In this document: piece by piece, positions 7,559 to 14,525 of the stretch
How the letters are laid out: each line of letters starts with the position of its first letter
Position numbering within the stretch: position 1 is the first letter of the stretch
From: Candidatus Kaiserbacteria bacterium
GTDB lineage: Bacteria > Patescibacteriota > Minisyncoccia > Phycocordibacterales > UBA918
Assembly (NCBI GenBank): GCA_007117575.1
Contig: SKGH01000104.1
Span: 1-22,602 of the forward strand
Reading direction: 5' to 3'
DNA: 22,602 nt
Made by a program: the position numbers and the translations under genes
The notes under the pieces: model-generated
The model's database searches: none
The model's input: the letters and a program-made list of their open reading frames with translations, nothing else
Told to the model about the DNA's origin: nothing

Positions 7559-7797
7559 CATGAATTACGCGTTTGACAAACATCTTTATGGCTTTCGTCA
7601 CTCAAACCTTTCATCGTACCACCAAGTACGCCTCACCCAGCTCCAGTTTCAGTAAACATTTATTACTAACGTAATAAACAAAAATCGTTTTAGTCAGTCA
7701 CGAAAGAATATAAATGATCACGGAAACTGGAGCTGGGTCAGCGCCTCGAACTTCATCAGAAACGCGTAGGTCATGTACACATTTAAAGCTCGGCTTT
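7559..7797 (+). ncRNA. Candidate structured RNA (or efp leader) with three long-range helices
   Basis: The recA-efp gap holds nested and crossing complementarity. Outer helix: CATGA-at-TACGCGTTT (7559-7574) with AAACGCGTA-gg-TCATG (7760-7775). Inner helix: ACCCAGCTCCAGTTTC (7635-7650) with its exact complement (7723-7738), continued after small symmetric internal loops by GT/AC and CATTTAT/ATAAATG (7657-7663 with 7710-7716). Crossing helix: CTTTCGT-c-ACT (7592-7602) with AGT-c-ACGAAAG (7696-7706), 10 of 11 pairs, which would be a pseudoknot with the inner hairpin loop. A local hairpin CGTAC/GTACG lies between. A weak terminator-like AAAGC-TCG-GCTTTT (7785-7798) follows. A U-G wobble at 7565/7769 and this tail favour the plus strand. 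I do not recognise the family. Confidence 0.5.
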
Positions 7798-7813
7798 TCA
7801 CAATAAATAACTC

Positions 7814-7831
7814 GTGGTACTGTTACACCAC
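7814..7831 (+). promoter_or_regulatory. Small hairpin just upstream of efp
   Basis: GTGGT (7814-7818) pairs with ACCAC (7827-7831), 13 nt before the efp start codon. Together with the structured element upstream, this means that almost the whole recA-efp gap can fold. It could affect efp translation; no function is demonstrated. Confidence 0.3.
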
Positions 7832-7844
7832 TTAGAAACTAACT

Positions 7845-8420
7845 ATGGCAGTATTAGCATATAACCAAATAACACCAAAGACAGCGATCATTTATAACGA
7901 CGAACCATATGTGGTTTTGTCTCATCATGTCTTTAGAAAACAAAAACGTAAACCGGTCAATATAACCAAGCTGAAGAACCTTAAAAACGGTAAGGTGATA
8001 GAACAGACTTTTCACCAAAACGAAACCGTAGAAGAGGCAGACCTGGAAACAAGAGAGATAACCTTTATCTTTAAAAAACCCAACGAATATTGGTTTCATT
8101 CTGCCGGTAAACCCAGCGATCGTTTTCCCCTACCCGAATCCTTAATTGGTCAAAGCGGACGATTTATAAAAGAAAAATCAAATTTATCCGCTTTAGTTTT
8201 TGACGATGAGATAATAGCTATACGTATGCCAATCAAAGTGGAGCTGTTAGTTACCGAAGCTATGGATGCGGTCAAGGGTAACACCGCTTCCGGTGCACAG
8301 AAAGAAGTTACCTTAGAGACCGGTACAACGCTGATGGTACCCATGTTTATTCAAAGCGGAGACGTGGTGACCGTAAACACAGAAACCGGCTTGTATGCTG
8401 AACGTGCCAATAAATCATAA
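7845..8420 (+). CDS. efp: Translation elongation factor P
   Basis: EF-P binds between the P and E sites of stalled ribosomes and promotes peptide-bond formation at proline runs. The 191-aa protein has the normal three-domain layout: N-terminal KOW-like domain (about 1-65), OB domain (about 66-128) and C-terminal OB domain containing TLMVPMFIQSGDVVTVNTET, matching the EF-P signature. Against the Escherichia coli sequence the N-terminal loop aligns without gaps, but KPGKG is replaced by RKQKR (31-35). Lys34, the modification site in E. coli, is kept while the flanking Gly residues are lost. No modification enzyme gene (epmA/epmB-, ymfI- or earP-like) is in the window. Transcription ends at the bidirectional hairpin at 8442-8481. 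Confidence 0.95.
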   Translation: MAVLAYNQITPKTAIIYNDEPYVVLSHHVFRKQKRKPVNITKLKNLKNGKVIEQTFHQNETVEEADLETREITFIFKKPNEYWFHSAGKPSDRFPLPESLIGQSGRFIKEKSNLSALVFDDEIIAIRMPIKVELLVTEAMDAVKGNTASGAQKEVTLETGTTLMVPMFIQSGDVVTVNTETGLYAERANKS

Positions 8421-8441
8421 ACTACACAGCGACAACTACAC

Positions 8442-8481
8442 TTACTCAAAAACCGCCCTAAAATGGGCGGTGTTTGAGTAA
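8442..8481. terminator. Strong bidirectional terminator between efp and rpsR
   Basis: TTACTCAAA (8442-8450) pairs with TTTGAGTAA (8473-8481). After one A-G mismatch, ACCGCCC (8452-8458) pairs with GGGCGGT (8465-8471) around loop TAAAAT: 16 paired positions. The arms provide TTT-containing tails in both directions, which fits the convergent efp (+) and rpsR (-) genes. Confidence 0.85.
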
Positions 8482-8500
8482 AACGCTAACTGATTAAGCT

Positions 8501-8731
8501 TTAGTGTCTTATGTATGGCATAAGTGCCATAAAACGAGCTCTTTTGATAGCTCTAGCTAGGTCACGCTGACCTTTTGCAGACATACCGGTACGCTTTCTA
8601 CCTAGAATACGAGCATGGGGGTTTATATTTGCCTCCAATCTGTCTATGTCTTTAAAGTCAATATGGTCAAGGCCTATGACTGAGTCAGTGGCCTGATCAT
8701 TATTTACATCATTGTTTTGTTTTGTTTCCAT
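8501..8731 (-). CDS. rpsR: Small ribosomal subunit protein bS18
   Basis: A 76-aa bS18. The conserved core runs from IDFKDIDRLEANINPHARIL through GRKRTGMSAKGQRDLARAIK to ARFMALMPYI. bS18 binds the 30S platform next to S6. The N-terminal 18 residues are Asn/Asp-rich and not conserved. It is the last gene of rpsF-ssb-rpsR, a common bacterial gene order, and is terminated by the shared hairpin at 8442-8481. Distance from ssb is 45 bp; no Shine-Dalgarno is seen. Confidence 0.95.
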   Translation of the reverse strand: METKQNNDVNNDQATDSVIGLDHIDFKDIDRLEANINPHARILGRKRTGMSAKGQRDLARAIKRARFMALMPYIRH

Positions 8732-8776
8732 ATATTTTATAAATTAATAAAACTGAATTGATAAATAGAATTTAAA

Positions 8777-9226
8777 CTAAAAAGGTATATCATCAGGATT
8801 TATTTCGTCGACAGGATAATCAGGTGCGTCCGGCTGAGGTGAGGAATTGTCGGAATTTGATTCTTTATTATTTTGATTTGCAGAATAACCACCACCATCG
8901 CCGGAACGAGGTCCAAACTGTACGCGATCCGCCACTATCTCTGTGCGATACTGCTTTACACCATCTTTCTCCCAAGAACGCGTCTGTAGTCTTCCCTCCA
9001 CAAAGGCACCACTGCCCTTTTTTAAATATTTACTTACTGTCTCCGCTTGTCTGCCAAACACCACGATGTTGTGATAATCTGCTTGTTCTTGACGATTTCC
9101 ATCTTTATCGTTATAGATACGATTAGTAGCAACTCCAAAAGTACAGACATTTATACCACTGGGTAAGACTTTTAATTCCGGGTCACGGGTTAAATTTCCG
9201 TAAACCATTGCTTTGTTGATGTTCAT
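8777..9226 (-). CDS. ssb: Single-stranded DNA-binding protein
   Basis: A 149-aa SSB: N-terminal OB fold (about 1-105: MNINKAMVYGNLTRDPELKV, DYHNIVVFGRQAETVSKYLK, GRLQTRSWEKDGVKQYRTEI), a Gly/Asn/Ser-rich disordered linker and the acidic tip NPDDIPF, which in characterised SSBs recruits partners such as RecO and RecG. It coats ssDNA during replication and repair. Middle gene of rpsF-ssb-rpsR. recO also lies in this window, and the intact DDIPF tip fits an SSB-RecO interaction. Confidence 0.97.
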   Translation of the reverse strand: MNINKAMVYGNLTRDPELKVLPSGINVCTFGVATNRIYNDKDGNRQEQADYHNIVVFGRQAETVSKYLKKGSGAFVEGRLQTRSWEKDGVKQYRTEIVADRVQFGPRSGDGGGYSANQNNKESNSDNSSPQPDAPDYPVDEINPDDIPF

Positions 9227-9252
9227 AGAATAAATAAAAATTATTTGACGAC

Positions 9253-9843
9253 TTAACGAGCTGTTTTTTCTTCATCAACCTCACCACTATTATCATCAAT
9301 GGTTATATCTTCTTTGTCTGTATCAACAGGTTTTTGTTCCTGATCGCTGTCTATATCTGTATCAGATGAAACCACCTCCTCAGAATCATCAAACTGCTCA
9401 TCTTGAGCGTCTATATTAATAATACGCTTTTTTTCTCGCCTCTCCTGATGGAAGTAAAAAGGTGCATTTAGTTCAGTGTGAGTCAATCTTATCAAGAGGT
9501 GTCGCATTATATCTGTCCTTTCGTTGAATTCGTTTATAAAAGACTCTATTGAGTCCGGACTTACAGAAAAACGCACCCAACCAAAGTAAGCGCTTTTAAA
9601 GTGGCGATTTTTACCTTCTAAATGTCTGGTAATCTCATAAGCAAGGTCAACACGCTCCGGCTTCTCAGACGCCAACACAGTGGCACCTAAAGCTTCCAAC
9701 TCGGCTATAACCTCACCACTTAATCGTACCGCTTCCCCTTCGGTAACCGTTGGAAGCACATGGTAAGCAAGTTCGTAACTTAAAACTTCATCAGTCTCAA
9801 GTTCGGAATTTGCTTCAGTTACCGGCATTGTATTGTCAGACAT
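9253..9843 (-). CDS. rpsF: Small ribosomal subunit protein bS6 with long acidic C-terminal tail
   Basis: A 196-aa protein. The bS6 ferredoxin-like core occupies about residues 20-135 (LSYELAYHVLPTVTEGEAVR, VDLAYEITRHLEGKNRHFKS, YFGWVRFSVSPDSIESF, LIRLTHTEL). The N-terminal 18 residues and the last 55 or so are extra. The tail (about 142-196) is almost entirely Asp, Glu, Ser and Thr and predicted disordered, whereas typical S6 ends near 95-135 residues. S6 pairs with S18 on the 30S platform, and both genes are in this operon with ssb. The start MSDNTMPVTE is preceded by a TAAAAT box only 8 nt upstream rather than a Shine-Dalgarno. Confidence 0.93.
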   Translation of the reverse strand: MSDNTMPVTEANSELETDEVLSYELAYHVLPTVTEGEAVRLSGEVIAELEALGATVLASEKPERVDLAYEITRHLEGKNRHFKSAYFGWVRFSVSPDSIESFINEFNERTDIMRHLLIRLTHTELNAPFYFHQERREKKRIINIDAQDEQFDDSEEVVSSDTDIDSDQEQKPVDTDKEDITIDDNSGEVDEEKTAR

Positions 9844-9851
9844 AATTTACT

Positions 9852-9857
9852 ATTTTA
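9852..9857 (-). promoter_or_regulatory. -10-like element for the rpsF operon
   Basis: Minus-strand TAAAAT (within GTTAAAATAG), 8 nt before the rpsF start codon. No good -35 hexamer was found. If used, the message would be leaderless or nearly so. Confidence 0.3.
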
Positions 9858-10034
9858 ACATTTACAAGTTTGAATGGTTTATCCCTACTTGTATGGTCTA
9901 TTTTTATTTAATAATGTCCTACCTTACCACAGGTTGTAGGTTTTTCAAGAAAAATCACCATACCAATCAAAACAAAACACCATTAATCATTGCGTATACA
10001 AGGTATAAAATGAGTGGTAAAATACAAATGATAT

Positions 10035-10970
10035 ATGGATGAGAAAAAAAATAAAATAGACTTTTTAACAGTGTTTATGTCAATACTGTTAACCATAACA
10101 ACCGCGAGCACCGGCTGGTTTGGTTACCGCAACATACTCTTGTTGGAAGAAAATGAACAGCTACTGTCAACTCAAAAAGAACTGGAAGAAGAGGCCGAAG
10201 TTCGAGAAAGAGCTTATATTGAGGCGCAAAATTCTATCAATGAACTAAATAATGAGTTGCGATCAGAGCGTGAAGAGTTACAGATAATACTGAGTGAATT
10301 ACAAGAAGAAAGAAACCGAAATGAAGACTTTGAAGATCAGATACGCAACCTAGCCGGTACCGTGGGAACACTGGACAGACTGGCTCAGACAGACAGAGAA
10401 CTGTTACAAAAATATTCAAGAACTTTTTTTCTAAATGAAAACTATAGACCGGCGCAACTTACCCAAATACCACAAAGATGGGTGATGCCGGGGCGTCAAG
10501 ATCAGTATTTCCTGCCCGAAGCTTGGCCTTTTCTGGAAGATATGTTGAAGAAAGCGGAAAGAGATGGACACGACTTACGGATAATTTCCGCTTTTAGATC
10601 TTTTGATGAACAGGTTGACCTGAAAAGTCAATTTTTAAGACAATACGGTACCGGTGCTAACACATTTTCTGCTGATCAAGGCTTTTCAGAACACCAACTG
10701 GGAACCGCCATTGATATAGTAGACCTTAAAACCGGCGCAACTGAAGAACGTTTTTCACAAACTGAGGCCTACGAATGGCTCAAAAACAACGCGCATCGTT
10801 ATGGTTTTATTCTCTCCTACCCTCCCGATAACGACTATTACATATACGAACCTTGGCACTGGCGATTTGTGGGACGCAAATTAGCTAGCGACCTTAATCG
10901 CCGTAATATGTATTTCTATGATATGGACCAGAGAGAGATCAATACATACCTGATATACCTGTTTGATTAA
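10035..10970 (+). CDS. Membrane-anchored VanY-type D,D- or L,D-carboxypeptidase (peptidase M15B)
   Basis: A 311-aa protein. One membrane anchor (about 9-28), a coiled coil (about 34-110, LEENEQLLSTQKELEEEAEV and following), then a VanY/M15B domain (about 140-285). The zinc site is recognisable: SAFRSFDEQ (185-193), SEHQLGTAID giving His220 and Asp227, and EPWHWRFVG giving His275. The family trims the terminal D-alanine from peptidoglycan stem peptides. The coiled coil probably spaces the catalytic domain from the membrane or mediates oligomers. It is divergent from rpsF and convergent with tatD; no operon partner. D,D versus L,D specificity cannot be told by eye. Confidence 0.9.
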   Translation: MDEKKNKIDFLTVFMSILLTITTASTGWFGYRNILLLEENEQLLSTQKELEEEAEVRERAYIEAQNSINELNNELRSEREELQIILSELQEERNRNEDFEDQIRNLAGTVGTLDRLAQTDRELLQKYSRTFFLNENYRPAQLTQIPQRWVMPGRQDQYFLPEAWPFLEDMLKKAERDGHDLRIISAFRSFDEQVDLKSQFLRQYGTGANTFSADQGFSEHQLGTAIDIVDLKTGATEERFSQTEAYEWLKNNAHRYGFILSYPPDNDYYIYEPWHWRFVGRKLASDLNRRNMYFYDMDQREINTYLIYLFD

Positions 10971-10988
10971 GTTAGTTAACGGGTTTCA

Positions 10989-11849
10989 TTAAATATCAAT
11001 TTGTATACCATAGTGCCGTAAGGTATTTTCAGATAATTGGTCACGTACTTTTTCCAAAGGTATGTTTTTTATATGAGCTATCCTTTCATAAACCTTAGTG
11101 ACCATCCAAGGCTCACATCGCTTTCCCCTATAAGGTACCGGTGCCACATAGGGACTATCGGTCTCAGCATGCATCAAGTCTAAAGGGGTTTCTTTTACCA
11201 CTTCTTCATAATCTTTAGCAAATGTTATAACGCCGGTAAAAGAAATAGTGAATCCTAAAGAGAAAAAACGTTCCGCATCGGCATAAGTACCGGCAAAAAA
11301 ATGGACATTGCCATGAACTTTTGCGTACTTTTTTAAAATCTCAAAAACGTCAAAATAAACACTTCTCCCGGTAGGACTTTCTAAACCCGGTTTAGGGTTA
11401 CGAGTGTGTATCATAAGAGGTAGAGACAATTCGTTAGCAAGTTTTATCTGAGCAATGAACGCTGTTTCCTGAGCTAAATAACTATTCTTCTCCATGTGGT
11501 AATAGTCAAATCCACACTCACCTATGCCAACCACCTTATCTGAAGACAAGGCCAAGGAGCGGTAATCGTCTGCAGTGAATTCTTCCCCTTTTGAAAAAAA
11601 TGCCTCACCTCCCTCGCCTACCTCTTCTTCGTCATGTCTACCCGCCACTGTTTGTATGGGATGCAAACCTATAGTGGCATACATATTTTTGTTTTCATTA
11701 GCTATTGATACCGCCCTCTCACTGGTCGCGAGTTTAGTTCCTACATTTATAACTGTTACTGAATTTTCTGAACATTTGTCTATTACAGATGTGTGATCAT
11801 CAGCAAAAGCTTTCAAATTCAGATGAGCATGAGTATCTATGTAGCACAT
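10989..11849 (-). CDS. tatD: TatD-family metal-dependent hydrolase (putative DNase)
   Basis: A 286-aa TIM-barrel hydrolase. Metal ligands are all visible: His7 and His9 (DTHAHLN), Glu111 (GIGECGFDYY), His148 (LMIHTRN), His183 (VHFFAGT) and Asp231 (HAETDSPYVAP). TatD proteins are 3'-5' exonucleases acting on damaged or single-stranded DNA; some relatives act as D-aminoacyl-tRNA deacylases, so substrate is uncertain. It is about 25 residues longer than usual because of a Glu/Gly-rich insertion near residues 72-92 (around EEEVGEGGEAFF) in a surface loop. It follows the surface-protein gene by 49 bp on the same strand and converges on the VanY gene with only 18 bp between stop codons. Confidence 0.9.
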   Translation of the reverse strand: MCYIDTHAHLNLKAFADDHTSVIDKCSENSVTVINVGTKLATSERAVSIANENKNMYATIGLHPIQTVAGRHDEEEVGEGGEAFFSKGEEFTADDYRSLALSSDKVVGIGECGFDYYHMEKNSYLAQETAFIAQIKLANELSLPLMIHTRNPKPGLESPTGRSVYFDVFEILKKYAKVHGNVHFFAGTYADAERFFSLGFTISFTGVITFAKDYEEVVKETPLDLMHAETDSPYVAPVPYRGKRCEPWMVTKVYERIAHIKNIPLEKVRDQLSENTLRHYGIQIDI

Positions 11850-11898
11850 AAAAAGTATCGTAGCACAGTATTCTTTTTACACTACCCACAACAAAAAC

Positions 11899-13830
11899 CT
11901 ATCTGACTACACCATTCCCCGAAGGGTGGCCGGCTTCAGTTGATAAATTGGTATTGAGACTACCGTTAGACCTCTGTATAGACGTGCCGGTAAAACTGTC
12001 AGTGGCACGAAAATTTTGCTCTCTTAAAATAATCGGAGTTTGCCCTATCTGAGAACTGCTGGGAGTAAACGATACTTGAAAAGAAACGGTTTCAGCACTG
12101 TCAATTCCTACAGAACCGACGTCCCATATCACTGTTCTATCTGTTTGATTATACGACAAGGAATCCGGATGACTGACTTTATCCATCCACTCTACGTAAA
12201 TCGGTAAGGACGTGGTGGCTCTGGCACCCTCAATAGCGTTACGATCATTTGATACTCTCATGGAAACTGTATAAGTGGTTAGAGTCCCCACTCTAGGCGG
12301 TATGGGCCCGTCATCATCAAACATACCGGTGCCATGAGAAACTTCAGCCATCAATCTTGGGCTAGTGTGTATCTTTACAGAGCCGGTACTAGCTCCCACC
12401 AATATCTCAGACGCGCCTCTTTCGGCCACACGGTTTCCATAGACATTGATGTTTACATCCACCTGTGGGTTGATTACACCCTCAGAGTTTGGTGTGATTC
12501 CAAGACTCAAAGTACGAGTTTCACCAGGTGCAAGAGACCGAAGCGAGCTGAGGTTGCTGGTTTCCCATCTCACAGTCTCGGTATTTGAATCATAAAAACC
12601 GTCAGAAGAAGAAACTCGGTTGCTATCAAAAGCGTTACCGCCAAAAGTTCCCTCAGCTCGCACATCATAGACTGTGTAAGAAAGTGTATTGGTTATAGTT
12701 ACACGCACCGTGGTCTGACTTCCCGGAGGCAACACTCCATTTGATGCGGAAGAGAAATTAATACCTACGTCTAAGAAGGGCCTTTCAATCAGAAAATCGG
12801 CTTCTGTTTTAGCAAATATGCTGGTCATGTTCTGCTTATCTCTTTCACTAGGTAAACCGACCGTGAAATTTGTTATGTTTCTCTCACCAACCAATCCTGC
12901 TACTCGCCCTGTCACCTCAATGGTACTTTTCCCTTCTGGTGGAATATCCTCCAGAAGCCAGCGGTTTTGACCGAAAGAAGGTGGTGGGTCAGAGCTGATA
13001 AATTCAAAACCTCTAGGATATTCGGCTCTAACCAGAACTTCAGATATAGGATTAGACGCGTTGGAAGAAACAGTCAGACTTATTGTGGTTTCCTGACCTG
13101 GCGCTACTTTGCTGGAAGCGTCAACACTGACCGATACAGGAGGAGTACTGATCCTAAATTCAAACGGATCTGCTTCTTTTACAAAAATGGCATTTGAGCC
13201 TTGAACTCTATACTCTAAAGAAACAAGGATGGTTTTTTCTTCATTTTCCTCTCCCAAAACCAACACCTCTATGGGTATCTCTCTTTGCTCACCACTTGCC
13301 ATAGTTTCAAGATTTAATCGTTCACGAGTTAAAGTACGCGAATCTTCACCGCTAGAGCGCGTACCGGTGGGATACTGGATTATTAAGGTAGCAGACTGAA
13401 TGGACATAGGGTTGTCGTTTGTTATAGAAATTGACAAAGGCAAACTCTCACCACCGAGTAAAGTAAAGGGTCCGGTTACAGTAAGGTCAATATTGCGTGC
13501 CGACACACCACCGCTACCAAACAACAACATAATGCTGGCAATCACTAAAGCACCAACAAAACACCACGCACCGATAACAAGTAGACGTTTTCGATAACGA
13601 CGAAAACCTTTTTTTGTTTCAGAGTATGTATCTGTTACTTCCTTCATCGCCTTTTCGCCAATCGGAACGTCTTTGATGTTGGAATCCACAGGTGGATCAT
13701 GCCAGACTTCTGAAGTTTTGTGTTCATCAGGAGATAGTTCGTGATACTCCACTTGCTTTGGCTTAGCGTGCCTTTCATATAGACGTTTTCGTAGAAATTC
13801 TATTTGTTTTTGATCTTTTATACCACTCAT
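11899..13830 (-). CDS. N-anchored surface protein with DUF11/CARDB-like Ig repeats, 643 aa
   Basis: About 80 charged cytoplasmic residues precede one membrane helix (about 83-105, preceded by the stop-transfer-like RRYRKR). A roughly 535-residue extracytoplasmic region follows, composed of beta-sandwich repeats of about 110-130 residues. Each repeat has the DUF11/NEW3-style signature of a polar turn then VxVxITN, for example ESLPLSISITNDNPMSIQSA, QETTISLTVSSNASNPISEV, SQTTVRVTITNTLSYTVYDV and LTTYTVSMRVSNDRNAIEGA. No LPxTG or catalytic motif is seen. A structural or adhesive surface role is the likely reading. It lies between recO and tatD in the same direction but has its own promoter candidate, so it may be regulated separately. 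Confidence 0.8.
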   Translation of the reverse strand: MSGIKDQKQIEFLRKRLYERHAKPKQVEYHELSPDEHKTSEVWHDPPVDSNIKDVPIGEKAMKEVTDTYSETKKGFRRYRKRLLVIGAWCFVGALVIASIMLLFGSGGVSARNIDLTVTGPFTLLGGESLPLSISITNDNPMSIQSATLIIQYPTGTRSSGEDSRTLTRERLNLETMASGEQREIPIEVLVLGEENEEKTILVSLEYRVQGSNAIFVKEADPFEFRISTPPVSVSVDASSKVAPGQETTISLTVSSNASNPISEVLVRAEYPRGFEFISSDPPPSFGQNRWLLEDIPPEGKSTIEVTGRVAGLVGERNITNFTVGLPSERDKQNMTSIFAKTEADFLIERPFLDVGINFSSASNGVLPPGSQTTVRVTITNTLSYTVYDVRAEGTFGGNAFDSNRVSSSDGFYDSNTETVRWETSNLSSLRSLAPGETRTLSLGITPNSEGVINPQVDVNINVYGNRVAERGASEILVGASTGSVKIHTSPRLMAEVSHGTGMFDDDGPIPPRVGTLTTYTVSMRVSNDRNAIEGARATTSLPIYVEWMDKVSHPDSLSYNQTDRTVIWDVGSVGIDSAETVSFQVSFTPSSSQIGQTPIILREQNFRATDSFTGTSIQRSNGSLNTNLSTEAGHPSGNGVVR

Positions 13831-13839
13831 GAGCTATTG

Positions 13840-13875
13840 GTGATAATTATATCACTTGATGAGTAACAATGACCA
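13840..13875 (-). promoter_or_regulatory. Promoter with TATAAT inside an inverted repeat, for the 643-aa surface protein
   Basis: On the minus strand, TGGTCA (13875-13870, four of six matches to TTGACA), 18-bp spacer, perfect TATAAT (13851-13846). The -10 is embedded in the inverted repeat GTGATATAATTATCAC (13840-13855), which could be an operator overlapping the -10. The start codon is 15 nt downstream of the -10, so the leader would be only a few nucleotides. Confidence 0.5.
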
Positions 13876-13915
13876 GTAAATAAACAATAATTCGGTTAAA
13901 CAACAGTAATGTTTT

Positions 13916-14503
13916 TTATAGATGACTGAGAATCGGAACTTCATCCATTATGGACTCTATAAGATGAGCATGTTCTTCCTTGTTATAGTAAGAAAAAGCT
14001 ACGTTAAAATCGTTACTCTCGACTATATCCTTTATAAGAGTCTTGGTATCAACATAACCCAGATCTGCTAACATTCTGACCTGAAAAACATCTTCCAGCT
14101 GTTTGCAGACCCTAACGGAATTTTTGGTGGCAGTTTTTAGTGAAACACAAGCGTCTTTATAGATCCTGCTTAAAACTTGCTCCCCTTGCACATAACGCCG
14201 TAACAAACGTACTATGTTAATGACAGTAACTCGGTTATGCCTTTTGTCACAATTCAAAAACACATTACCATTAGACTCAACACTACCTACTATCCACCCC
14301 ATACGTCCTTTGATCAAAGATACACGAACCAAAGAAAAATCTTGCATAGCAAAACGTTGACGAGAGCTTTCTTTCCTAACACCACGCGCAGATGCATACA
14401 ACATGCCAAAACGCTCCGTAAACAATTGATAAAACCGGTCCGACCCATTACTAAACACACTACTGCAAACCAAGGCGTCAGTGGTATAGACAGGATAAGA
14501 CAT
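13916..14503 (-). CDS. recO: DNA repair protein RecO (short form)
   Basis: 195 aa. The N-terminal OB-fold portion is recognisable (YTTDALVCSSVFSNGSDRFY, LFTERFGMLYASARGVRKES, then SLVRVSLIKGRMGWIVGSVE), as in the RecO pattern of a TDAIVL strand, a GESDR turn and TxxxGxxxxxAxGxR. The C-terminal helical half is diverged and lacks the Cys4 zinc finger found in many RecOs; the protein is about 45 residues shorter than E. coli RecO. RecO loads RecA onto SSB-coated ssDNA; recA and ssb are both in this window. Only 22 bp separate it from the end of ileS, so the two are probably co-transcribed. Confidence 0.82.
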   Translation of the reverse strand: MSYPVYTTDALVCSSVFSNGSDRFYQLFTERFGMLYASARGVRKESSRQRFAMQDFSLVRVSLIKGRMGWIVGSVESNGNVFLNCDKRHNRVTVINIVRLLRRYVQGEQVLSRIYKDACVSLKTATKNSVRVCKQLEDVFQVRMLADLGYVDTKTLIKDIVESNDFNVAFSYYNKEEHAHLIESIMDEVPILSHL

Positions 14504-14525
14504 AAATTAAAATAAATACCGAAAA

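Noticed and set aside
9833..10042. 69-codon plus-strand ORF between rpsF and the VanY gene
   Set aside because: It overlaps the rpsF start and the VanY start, lies in the AT-rich divergent promoter region, and its composition (Tyr/Phe/Lys/His rich) looks like translated spacer.
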